Position numbers and translations under genes: made by a program | Shown here: positions 9,998 to 16,722 of the stretch, piece after piece | Numbering within the stretch: the stretch's first letter is position 1 | How the letters are laid out: every line of letters begins with the position of its first letter | From: Streptomyces oryzae | GTDB lineage: Bacteria > Actinomycetota > Actinomycetes > Streptomycetales > Streptomycetaceae | Assembly (NCBI RefSeq): GCF_017676365.1 | Contig: NZ_JADKMA010000064.1 | Coordinates: 1-34,147 of the forward strand | Direction of reading: 5' to 3' | DNA: 34,147 nucleotides | The notes under the pieces: model-generated | The model's input: the letters and a program-made list of their open reading frames with translations, nothing else | What the model was told of the DNA's origin: nothing | Database searches by the model: none

Positions 9998-10960
9998 CTA
10001 CTTGGACTCGACCATCCCGAGCGGATCGGGATCATCCGCCAGCGCTTCGCACGCGGTCCGCCAGGCGGGGTCACCCGGGTGCAGCGCGCTGCGCAGATAC
10101 GCCCAGGTGAGCCGCTGGACCGCGGACACGCGCGCGGGGTTCTCGTCCGTGGTCTCGGCGACGTCGTATCCGGAGATCCCGCCGAGACCGTGCTCGGCGC
10201 CGAAGAGGGTGAGCAGGGACTTGGGCCCCGGGGAGAGGTGGTACGGATCGGCGTGCCATTCCGGGCCGCGGACCGTCAGATGGGCGGAGCCGTCCTTCTC
10301 GCCGGCGACCACCAGCGCGGGCGTCGTCATGCGGGTGAAGTCCGTGGTGCGGAAGAACGGCCAGTTCTCGGCCACGGACTCGGTGAGCGCGTCGCCGCCG
10401 CGACCGGGCGCGGCGAGCAGTACGCCTGCCCTGATCCGGGGCTCGGCCAGATCCACTTCCGCTCCGTCGTCCGGGTCGGTGAGCCGGGCGCCCAGCAGCA
10501 GGCTCGCGGTGTGCCCGCCCATCGAGTGCCCGGCCACGGCGACCTTTCCGTGGTCCAGACGCCCGCGGAGCTGCGGCACGGCCACCTCGATCGCGTCGAG
10601 CCGGTCGAGGATGCGCTTCATGTCCTCGGCCCGCGAGCGCCAGAACAGCGGGCCTCCGGGGGTGTCGGCGTGCAGATGGCGCAGCGTCATGGAGCTGAGG
10701 TGCGTGGGCTGGATGACGGCGAACCCGTTGGCTGCCCAGTAGCTGGCGAGCGGTGCGTAGCCGTTCAGCGAGGAGAGGTGGTTCGAGTAGCCCTGGCCGT
10801 GCGAGAGGAGGATGACCGGCAGCTCGCTCCCGGTCACCGGCGCGGAGACGCGCACCTCCAGGTCTACGGCTCGGCCGGGGGCCGGCAGCACCACCGGGCC
10901 GACCGAGAGAACGGGCGCGTACGAGCCGACGGCGCCGGCTGTGGAAGTCGTTGCACTCAC
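9998..10960 (-). CDS. alpha/beta hydrolase, chlorophyllase/PAF-acetylhydrolase-like
   Basis: A 320-residue serine hydrolase without a signal peptide, so probably cytoplasmic. The nucleophile elbow GHSMGG places Ser146. The oxyanion segment is SHGQG (about 53-57). The acid is probably the Asp in VVAGEKDGS, and the catalytic His lies in FGAEHGLGG. The LLSHGQGYSNHLSSL stretch and overall layout resemble the chlorophyllase/platelet-activating-factor acetylhydrolase branch; in bacteria these are mostly esterases of unknown substrate. GTG 10960 begins MSATTSTAG, with GAAGGGA about 11 bases upstream. Its promoter carries two near-identical operators (see 11020-11067), so expression is likely tightly controlled and inducible, perhaps by an ester substrate. 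No regulator gene is adjacent. Confidence 0.9.
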   Translation of the reverse strand: MSATTSTAGAVGSYAPVLSVGPVVLPAPGRAVDLEVRVSAPVTGSELPVILLSHGQGYSNHLSSLNGYAPLASYWAANGFAVIQPTHLSSMTLRHLHADTPGGPLFWRSRAEDMKRILDRLDAIEVAVPQLRGRLDHGKVAVAGHSMGGHTASLLLGARLTDPDDGAEVDLAEPRIRAGVLLAAPGRGGDALTESVAENWPFFRTTDFTRMTTPALVVAGEKDGSAHLTVRGPEWHADPYHLSPGPKSLLTLFGAEHGLGGISGYDVAETTDENPARVSAVQRLTWAYLRSALHPGDPAWRTACEALADDPDPLGMVESK

Positions 10961-11019
10961 GATGTGTACATCCCTTCAAGAGCTCCTGCCGCCGGAACGG
11001 GCCGTCAGCACGATTGAAA

Positions 11020-11067
11020 CGGAGCATTGTTCCGGTTAAGATACGGAGCAGTGTTCCGCTTTGTCAA
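11020..11067 (-). promoter_or_regulatory. hydrolase promoter with two TetR-like operators
   Basis: Reading leftward, TTGACA (11067-11062), an 18-bp spacer and TATCTT (11043-11038) make a near-consensus promoter. The spacer holds one copy of an imperfect palindrome, CGGAGCAGTGTTCCG (11044-11058). A second copy, CGGAGCATTGTTCCG (11020-11034), lies just after the -10 over the likely transcript start. The CGGAACA/TGTTCCG-type half-sites are typical of TetR-family operators. Two sites 24 bp apart over the core promoter point to repression. The regulator is not encoded next to it. Confidence 0.8.
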
Positions 11068-11234
11068 CGACGGCCGAGGGCAGCCCGATTGCCCCCGCGA
11101 GCCCGTATGCGCCGAGGGCGGAGGGGGATGTGGAGGTGGAGAGGGAAGGGGGCTGGAGCTGGAGAGGGAGGGAGGGAGAGGAGTGCCGGCCGCTCAGGAC
11201 GCCGGGCATGCGGCCCGGTCGCCGTCGGCCGGGT

Positions 11235-12122
11235 TCACAGTGCGGCGCGGATGGCGTCCGTGACCGTCGGGAAGGCGAAGCGGAAGCCCGCGTCCAGCAG
11301 GCGGCGGGGGAGGACGCGCTGGCTGCCCAGTACGTCCTGCGCGAACTCGCCCAGGGCGATACGGAGTGCGGGTGCCGGGACCGCGAAGACGGTGGGGCGG
11401 TGCAGTACCCGGCCCATGGCGGCGGTGACCTCGCGGTTGGTGGCCGGTTCCGGCGCGGTGAGGTTCACCGGGCCGCTCAGCGAGCCCTTCTCCAGCAGGA
11501 AGCGCAGCGCCGCCACATGGTCGTGCAGCGCGATGTGGCTCCAGTACTGGCGGCCGTTGCCCATCCGGCCGCCGAGACCGGCCTTGAAGAGGGGGAACAG
11601 CCGGCCCCACGCCCCGCCGCCGCGCGCGACGACCAGCCCGGTGCGGCCGAAGACCGTGCGGATACCGGCGTCCTGCGCAGGCTCCGCAGCGGCCTCCCAG
11701 TCCTGGCACAGCTCGGCCAGGAAGCCGGTGCCGGGTCCGGCGTCCTCGTCGACGGCGCGGTCACCCGTGTCGCCGTAGTAGCCGATCGCGGTGCCGATCA
11801 GCAGGGTGTGCGGCGGTGCGTCCAGCGTCGCCAGGGCGCGGGCGAGGGTGCGGGTGCCCAGCACCCGGCTGTCGCGCAGCTCGCGCTTGTAGCTGTCCGT
11901 CCAGCGGTGTTCGCCGACGCCCGCGCCGGCCAGGTGGACGACGGCCTCGCAGCCGGCGAGCGCCGTCACCTCCACCTGGCCGCCCTTCGGGTCCCAGCGG
12001 ACCTCGTCGGCCGCTGCTGCCGGCCGCCGTACGAGCCGCAGCACCTCGTGGCCCTCCGCGCGCAGCGAGCGGGTGAGTGCCGAGCCGATGAGTCCGGTCG
12101 AGCCGGTGACCGCGATACGCAT
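11235..12122 (-). CDS. TIGR01777-family NAD(P)-dependent epimerase/oxidoreductase
   Basis: A 295-residue extended short-chain dehydrogenase of the TIGR01777 (SDR39U1-like) family. The N-terminal MRIAVTGSTGLIGSALTRSL carries the TGxxGxxG nucleotide site. Other family marks are VRWDP, VVHLAGAGVG, the SRVLGTRTLARAL region, IGYYGDTGD (about 125-133) and DFVRIGLVL-type FGRTGLVVARGGGAWGRLFPLFKAGLGG. The C-terminal VLGSQRVLPRRLLDAGFRFAFPT matches the DUF1731-like tail. The natural substrate of this family is unknown; members occur in most actinobacteria as housekeeping genes. ATG 12122 is chosen because GAGGATG lies upstream; the longer frame adds 11 residues of no value. It sits 43 bp after the SMP-30-like gene in the same direction and could be read from its promoter. 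Confidence 0.93.
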   Translation of the reverse strand: MRIAVTGSTGLIGSALTRSLRAEGHEVLRLVRRPAAAADEVRWDPKGGQVEVTALAGCEAVVHLAGAGVGEHRWTDSYKRELRDSRVLGTRTLARALATLDAPPHTLLIGTAIGYYGDTGDRAVDEDAGPGTGFLAELCQDWEAAAEPAQDAGIRTVFGRTGLVVARGGGAWGRLFPLFKAGLGGRMGNGRQYWSHIALHDHVAALRFLLEKGSLSGPVNLTAPEPATNREVTAAMGRVLHRPTVFAVPAPALRIALGEFAQDVLGSQRVLPRRLLDAGFRFAFPTVTDAIRAAL

Positions 12123-12165
12123 GCGCCCATCCTCGCGCATGCGTGCCGGCTGCACCGGGCGCGGC

Positions 12166-13251
12166 TCAAAGTCCGCGTACGGCTGCGATCGTGAACGGTG
12201 TCCGCGGCGTGCCCGGGCCCATCGGACCGCCCTTGTCGAACTGTGAGCGGACCACGAACAGCGTGCCGCGCTCCCGCACCAAGGTGGTGGGCACCTGGAG
12301 CCTGTGGTCGCTCGCTCGCGCCTCCTGGCGGGCTTCGGTGCCGTCGTGGCTGAGCCGCCAACGGCTCAGCGCGTTGTCCTTGTTGTGCACGGCCCACAGC
12401 CTGTTGCCCACGGTCTCCAGGCCGTCGCCGTTGCGCAGGTCGGCGCCGTGCAGCTGGACGCGGGAGACGGTGCCGGTGACCGGGTCGAGGCGGTAGAGGC
12501 CGCCACTGGTCATGTCCACCGTGAGCAGATAGCGGCCACCGGGCCCGGCTGCGATGCCGTTGAGGGCGTAGGGCGCGTCGTCGGGGCGTGGCGACAGCAC
12601 CCCGGACAGGTCGAACCGGGTGGCGAGCCGCCCGCGCCCGCCCTCCGCCTGTGCGCGGGCCAGCTGTGCGGGGGTGACGCGGTAGACGACGTTGCGCACG
12701 CTGTCCGTCACATAGGCCGTGCCGTCCGGGGTCAGGACGAGGTCGTTGATGAAGAAGGGGTCGTCGCCGGGGGTGTCGAACCGGGCCAGCAGCCGGCGGC
12801 TGCGGGTGTCGTAGACGAAGACGCCCTTGGTGGAGTCGGTGACCCACAGCCGTCCCGCGCGGTCGACCTTGAGCCCGTTCGCGGTGTGCCGTCCGTCGGC
12901 GCCGGCGGGCAGGAACGTCTCGGCCGCGCGGTGCCCGGGCGTCATCCGGTAGACGGCGCCGTTCGCGTACGACCCCGCGTACAGCCGCCCCGAGTGGGGG
13001 TCGGCGGCGATCCCCTCCGGGTAGACGCGGTCGCCGGGCAGTTCGTACGCGGTGGAGATGCGCAGCTGGGCCGCGTGGGCCGGGTGTGCCGCCTGGGTCG
13101 CCTGGGCCGCCTGCGCGGGCGGCGCGGAGTGGGTGGGCTGTGCCGGGGTGGCGGGTGGCGCGGTGAACGCCGTGAGAGCGGTGGCCGTCGTGGCCACGGC
13201 GAGGGCGGCCAGCGCGATCCGGCGCCCGGGAAGAGGGTGCGAGCGGGAAAT
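12166..13251 (-). CDS. secreted SMP-30/gluconolactonase-like beta-propeller, possible ATT start
   Basis: A roughly 361-residue exported protein. After a short Arg-containing N-region comes a hydrophobic segment (IALAALAVATTATALTAF), then a Pro/Ala/Gln-rich linker, then a six-bladed propeller of the SMP-30/gluconolactonase/strictosidine-synthase type, with repeated units such as YPEGIAADPHSGRLYAGSY, NGLKVDRAGRLWVTDS, NDLVLTPDGTAYVTDS and NGIAAGPGGRYLLTVD. The Glu and Asn/Asp residues expected to hold calcium are in place. Substrate unknown. The start is a puzzle. The ATG at 13347 lies inside the promoter -10. The only good ribosome site, GGAGG at 13262-13258, is six bases before ATT 13251, which gives a sensible signal peptide (MSRSHPLPGRR). 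GTG 13308 is the canonical fallback but has no ribosome site. Divergent from marR and probably controlled by it. Confidence 0.8.
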   Translation of the reverse strand: MSRSHPLPGRRIALAALAVATTATALTAFTAPPATPAQPTHSAPPAQAAQATQAAHPAHAAQLRISTAYELPGDRVYPEGIAADPHSGRLYAGSYANGAVYRMTPGHRAAETFLPAGADGRHTANGLKVDRAGRLWVTDSTKGVFVYDTRSRRLLARFDTPGDDPFFINDLVLTPDGTAYVTDSVRNVVYRVTPAQLARAQAEGGRGRLATRFDLSGVLSPRPDDAPYALNGIAAGPGGRYLLTVDMTSGGLYRLDPVTGTVSRVQLHGADLRNGDGLETVGNRLWAVHNKDNALSRWRLSHDGTEARQEARASDHRLQVPTTLVRERGTLFVVRSQFDKGGPMGPGTPRTPFTIAAVRGL

Positions 13252-13343
13252 GGTGTGCCTCCAGAGGCGGAAAGGGGCCGGAGGGAAGCGGTGATGGCAC
13301 GCGGCCACTGCTATTGAGACCCCTGTCGTCGAGATGTCCACGA

Positions 13344-13373
13344 ACATTAATTAGAGCTCTAATCCCCTGTCAA
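13344..13373 (-). promoter_or_regulatory. promoter of the SMP-30-like gene with MarR-type operator
   Basis: Leftward TTGACA (13373-13368), 18-bp spacer, TAATGT (13349-13344). The spacer contains a perfect 14-bp palindrome, ATTAGAGCTCTAAT (13350-13363), typical in size and AT-richness of a MarR-family site. The neighbouring divergent gene encodes a MarR protein. Binding would block RNA polymerase at this promoter. The transcript should start near 13337. Confidence 0.82.
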
Positions 13374-13409
13374 GGTACTTACCTTTGTGCTGGTGGCTAC
13401 GATGCGTGG

Positions 13410-13853
13410 ATGACCTCCATGCCCGCCTCCGAGCGTCTGGGCTCGCACATCAAGGACGCCGAGCACGCGCTCACCGCGACGAAGCACGCCGTGCTCAAAC
13501 CTGCCGGGCTGACGGTCCCTCAGTACGCGGCGCTGCTCCAGCTCGCGGAGAACCCGGGCATTCCGGCGGCGGCCCTCGCCCGGGCCTGCCGGGTGACCGC
13601 GCCGACGATGAACACGATCCTCAACAACCTCCAGCAGCGCGGCCTCATCACCCGCACCCCCCACCCCTGGCACCGCAATGTGCTGGAGACGCGGCTGACC
13701 GAGCTGGGGACGCAGGTGATGGCCGAGGCGGACGAGGGTGCCGTACGGGTGGAGCGGGGGCTGGCCGCCGAGTTCACGGACGAGGAGCGCGCCCAGCTGA
13801 TCTCGCTGCTCGCGCGGTGCTCCGCCTATCTGGAGTCGGTACGGCCCGACTGA
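13410..13853 (+). CDS. MarR-family transcriptional regulator
   Basis: A 147-residue winged-helix protein. The recognition region is ALARACRVTAPTMNTILNNLQQRGLITR (about 53-80), followed by the wing (TPHPWHRNVLETRLTELG). Long N- and C-terminal helices would form the dimer interface, as in MarR proteins, which usually release DNA on binding a small, often phenolic, ligand. ATG 13410 is chosen; TACGAT at 13398-13403 would start the transcript almost on this ATG, suggesting a leaderless message. An ATG three codons later is possible. It is divergent from the SMP-30-like gene, and the palindrome between them is the obvious target, so this protein probably represses that secreted protein and perhaps itself. 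Confidence 0.93.
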   Translation: MTSMPASERLGSHIKDAEHALTATKHAVLKPAGLTVPQYAALLQLAENPGIPAAALARACRVTAPTMNTILNNLQQRGLITRTPHPWHRNVLETRLTELGTQVMAEADEGAVRVERGLAAEFTDEERAQLISLLARCSAYLESVRPD

Positions 13854-13893
13854 GCCCGCGCGGCCCGGCCGAGCCCAGGGCTGTGCGGCGCGC

Positions 13894-14415
13894 TCACTCG
13901 CCCCGGAAGCGGTCCCAGAGCCGGGGCAGCCGGTCGGCCAGCGCCGCCGGATCCTCCATGTCGAGCGGGATCCCCTCGGGGTCGGCCGGCGCCTCCGGCA
14001 GCCCCAGGTCCGGCAGGACGGTACCGGTCAGCTGCTCGTACGCCTCGTCGGCCGCGAAGCCCAGCTCCTCGCCGTCCCCGTCCAGTTCCTCGTCGAAGTC
14101 GTCCAGCAGTTCGGCGAGCGCGTCGGCCTCGTGCGCCGCGCCCTCGAAGACCTCCCTGCCCTGGCCGATCAGCCAGCAGCGGAAGGCGTCGAACACGTCG
14201 TCGCTCGCTCCGTCCAGCAGGATCCAGGCGGCGGCCCACAGGTCCCACTGGTAGGCACGGTTGTAGCGCGACTCGAAGTGGCGGGCGAAGTACGTCACCG
14301 CGTCCGGGTCGAGCTGCGTAAGCCGCTCGACCAGCAGATCCGCCTGTTCCTGGGGGTCGCTGTCGGCCTCCTGCCGGGTGGAGTCGATCAGCTCCCAGAA
14401 CTCCGTCTCGTCCAT
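13894..14415 (-). CDS. DUF4240 domain protein
   Basis: A 173-residue acidic soluble protein that matches the DUF4240 family: MDETEFWELIDSTRQ at the start, then LVERLTQLDPDAVTYFARHFESRYNRAYQWDLWAAAW and FDAFRCWLIGQGREVFE. Its C-terminal third is very acidic (LLDDFDEELDGDGEEL). The domain occurs widely in actinobacteria, often near toxin/immunity or regulatory loci, but its biochemical role is unknown. ATG 14415 is chosen with GAGGG upstream; an in-frame GTG directly before it is possible. The gene is convergent with marR (40 bp between stops) and divergent from the SDR gene, with the inverted repeat at 14502-14542 between them. Confidence 0.88.
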   Translation of the reverse strand: MDETEFWELIDSTRQEADSDPQEQADLLVERLTQLDPDAVTYFARHFESRYNRAYQWDLWAAAWILLDGASDDVFDAFRCWLIGQGREVFEGAAHEADALAELLDDFDEELDGDGEELGFAADEAYEQLTGTVLPDLGLPEAPADPEGIPLDMEDPAALADRLPRLWDRFRGE

Positions 14416-14501
14416 CACGCCCTCAGCATCGGGCCTGGGCGCCTGCAACGCACGCGGAGTGCGCCAGATGCGGCTGTGTCGTTATGAGACGTGATGCGAA
14501 T

Positions 14502-14542
14502 GCGATACCCGGCGATACCCGACAGAAGCTGTCGGGTATCGC
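14502..14542. promoter_or_regulatory. three GCGATACCCG half-sites, two forming a perfect inverted repeat
   Basis: GCGATACCCGACAG (14512-14525) and CTGTCGGGTATCGC (14529-14542) are perfect 14-bp inverted arms with a three-base gap. A further direct copy of GCGATACCCG abuts it at 14502-14511. It lies in the divergent region between the DUF4240 and SDR genes, 70 bp before the SDR start. The extra direct half-site argues for a protein-binding site rather than a terminator. The regulator could be the nearby WYL protein, but this is a guess. Confidence 0.65.
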
Positions 14543-14611
14543 TGTGAGTGTGTTCCACCTGCCGCCGAGAGCGGCAATGAGCAGCAAACGAGCAACAACG
14601 CGGAGGAACAC

Positions 14612-15559
14612 ATGAGGGAACCGAGCAGCTCCCATGGGCCGCTGGCCGGCAAGGTCGCCCTGGTCGCGGGCGCTACCAGGGGAGCGGGCCGGGCCATGGC
14701 CGTCGAGCTGTGCCGGGCCGGAGCCACCGTCTACGCGACCGGCCGCACCACCAGGGAGAAGGTCAGCGAGGTGGGCCGGGCGAGCGAGACGATCGAGGGG
14801 ACGGCCGAACTGGCGACCGAGGTGGGCAAGGAGGCTGGTGGCAGTGGACATGCCGTCGCCGTCGACCATCTCGACCCCGGTCAGGTGCGGGAGCTGATGG
14901 CCAGGATCGAGCGGGAACAGGGCGCCCTCGACATCCTCGTCAACGACCTGTGGGGCGGCGACCACCTCGTCGGCTTCGACAAGAAGCTGTGGGAACACGA
15001 TCTGGCCGACGGGCTGCGGGTGCTGCGGCTCGGGATCGACAGCCACCTGATCACCAGCGCCTGCGCGCTGCCGCTGCTGACCCGGCGGCCCGGCGGGCTG
15101 CTGATCGAGGTCACCGACGGCACCGAGGAGTTCAACCAGCGCTACCGGCAGCCCGTCTACTACGACCTGGCCAAGTACGCGCCGCTGCGGATGGCCCGCG
15201 CGCTCGCCGAGGAGACCAAGGAGCACGGGACCACCGTGGTCTGTCTGACCCCGGGCTGGCTGCGCTCGGAGGCGATGCTCGACACCCACTTCAAGGTGAC
15301 GGAGGAGAACTGGCGCGACGGCTGCGCCAAGGACCCGCACTTCGCCATCTCCGAGACCCCCGCCTTCGTCGGCCGCGCCGTGGCCGCACTCGCCGCCGAC
15401 CCGGACGTGTCCCGCTGGAACGGGCAGTCCCTCTCCAGCGGCGGCCTCGCCAAGGTCTACGGCTTCACCGACGTGGACGGCTCGGCGCCGGACGCCTGGC
15501 GCTACCTCATCGAGGTCGAACACGCGGGCAAGCCCGCGGACGTGAGCGGTTACCGCTAG
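14612..15559 (+). CDS. short-chain dehydrogenase/reductase
   Basis: A 315-residue SDR, cytoplasmic, using NAD(P)H on an unknown substrate. The nucleotide site is VALVAGATRGAGRAMAVEL (about 15-33, the TGxxxGxG site with Ala for Thr). Arg45 in YATGRTT suggests NADP(H). The catalytic pair is in YYDLAKYA (Tyr and Lys four residues apart), and the usual NNAG appears as VNDLWGGD. Compared with classical 250-residue SDRs it has an enlarged substrate loop and a C-terminal extension, as in a group of actinobacterial 'SDR family oxidoreductase' proteins. ATG 14612 has GGAGG five bases upstream. It is convergent with the WYL regulator gene and downstream of the large inverted repeat, which probably controls it. 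Confidence 0.93.
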   Translation: MREPSSSHGPLAGKVALVAGATRGAGRAMAVELCRAGATVYATGRTTREKVSEVGRASETIEGTAELATEVGKEAGGSGHAVAVDHLDPGQVRELMARIEREQGALDILVNDLWGGDHLVGFDKKLWEHDLADGLRVLRLGIDSHLITSACALPLLTRRPGGLLIEVTDGTEEFNQRYRQPVYYDLAKYAPLRMARALAEETKEHGTTVVCLTPGWLRSEAMLDTHFKVTEENWRDGCAKDPHFAISETPAFVGRAVAALAADPDVSRWNGQSLSSGGLAKVYGFTDVDGSAPDAWRYLIEVEHAGKPADVSGYR

Positions 15560-15654
15560 CCCCGAAGGGGCTCGGGGAACTGCGCGCGCAACCACACCGA
15601 AGCCGCAGGCTGCGAACAACAGCCAGGGGCACCCCCTGCTCAGACCAGAGGGGG
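15560..15654. repeat. copy of a dispersed intergenic repeat plus terminator hairpin
   Basis: Just after the SDR stop, CCCCGAAGGGG is followed by CTCGGGGAACTGCGCGCGC, a variant of the core found at four other places in this window. Further on, CCCCCT (15632-15637) and AGGGGG (15649-15654) form a hairpin between the two convergent stops and may serve as a terminator for both genes. Confidence 0.6.
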
Positions 15655-15655
15655 G

Positions 15656-16648
15656 CTAATCCCCCAGATAGAGGGCACCCATGGCACGGGCCGCCTTCAC
15701 AAAGCGGCTCCGCAAGGAGCTGGGCGCGAGCACCTCGCACTCCGGGCCGAGGGCGAGGAGCTGGCTGTAGGCCACCTCCTCGTTCTCCACCCGCAGCGTC
15801 ACCGTCGTACGGCTCTGGTCGTCGACGGTGCCGGCGGCCAGCGCCTCGTCGACCGCCGCCCGGTCGGTGACGTGCCGCAGCCGGCGGGCGCCGGACTCGG
15901 TCAGCCGCAGCGTCACCTCCCACCGCAGCAGCGACTGCGCGAAAGCCTCCGCCTGCCGAGTCCAGAACGCGGCGAGGTCGAAGCCGGCATCCCGGGCGAA
16001 GCGCTCGTCACGTACGGCGACCTCGGTGAACCGGTCGACGCGGTACACCCTCCAGGGGTCGCGGTCCTGGCGGCCCGCGTCCGCGGGTACGCGGGCCGCC
16101 AGATACCAGTGGCCCGCCTTCAGCACCAGCCCGTACGGCTCCAGCTCCCGCTCGACCTCGCCACGCTTCCCCTCGTACCGGACGGCGGCCTGCCGGTCCG
16201 ACCAGACGGCGTCGGCCAGCGCGGGCAGCAGCGCCGGTGTCCTGGGCGCCTGCCACCAGCCGGGGGCGTCCAGGTGGAAGCGCTGTGCCGTGCTGTCGTG
16301 CACATCACGCAGCGCGGGGTCCAGCGCGGCGGAGACCTTCAGTTTCGCCGCCGAGGCCGCGTCGTCAAGGCCCAGGTCCCGCAGTGCCGAGGGCACCCCG
16401 GAGAGGAACAGCGCCTCCGCCTCGCTGCGGCCCATACCGGTGAGCCGGGTGCGGTAGCCGCCGACCAGCCGGTAGCCGCCCGCGCGGCCCCGGTCCGCGT
16501 ACACCGGCACGCCCGCCTCGGACAGGGCCAGCACATCGCGCGAGACGGTGCGCTCGGAGACCTCCAGCTCCGCGGCGAGCTCGGCGGCCGTCATCTCCCG
16601 CCGTGCCTGGAGCAGCAGCACCATCCTGATCAGCCGGGCTGCCCGCAT
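15656..16648 (-). CDS. WYL-domain transcriptional regulator (YafY/DeoR-like HTH)
   Basis: A 330-residue regulator. The N-terminal winged helix is RLIRMVLLLQARREMTAAEL followed by ELEVSERTVSRDVLAL (about residues 5-45) and GYRLVGGYRTRL in the wing. The WYL domain follows, with GHWYLAAR (about 184-191) and the DPWRVYRVDRF strand. The C-terminal part is the WCX-type extension (VTLRVENEEVAYSQLLALG). WYL regulators often sense nucleic acids or small ligands and act as activators or repressors. ATG 16648 is chosen; the longer frame adds six residues. It is divergent from the amino-acid transporter (74 bp between starts) and convergent with the SDR gene, so either could be its target. Confidence 0.92.
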   Translation of the reverse strand: MRAARLIRMVLLLQARREMTAAELAAELEVSERTVSRDVLALSEAGVPVYADRGRAGGYRLVGGYRTRLTGMGRSEAEALFLSGVPSALRDLGLDDAASAAKLKVSAALDPALRDVHDSTAQRFHLDAPGWWQAPRTPALLPALADAVWSDRQAAVRYEGKRGEVERELEPYGLVLKAGHWYLAARVPADAGRQDRDPWRVYRVDRFTEVAVRDERFARDAGFDLAAFWTRQAEAFAQSLLRWEVTLRLTESGARRLRHVTDRAAVDEALAAGTVDDQSRTTVTLRVENEEVAYSQLLALGPECEVLAPSSLRSRFVKAARAMGALYLGD

Positions 16649-16667
16649 GCTGAATACCCCTCCCATG

Positions 16668-16679
16668 GGACGTGTCCCG
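16668..16679. promoter_or_regulatory. short palindrome between WYL gene and transporter
   Basis: GGGAC-GT-GTCCC lies in the 74-bp divergent region, 20 bp from the WYL start. TTATAC (16698-16703) may be the -10 for the transporter. The palindrome could be an operator for the WYL protein. It is short, so chance is possible. Confidence 0.35.
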
Positions 16680-16722
16680 CTGTTACCGTTCCGCCCGTTA
16701 TACAGCGAACAAGGAAACGGTC

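Noticed and set aside
13345..13347. ATG at 13347 as start of the SMP-30-like protein
   Set aside because: It lies inside the -10 of the best promoter and would put an unsuitable N-terminus before the signal peptide.
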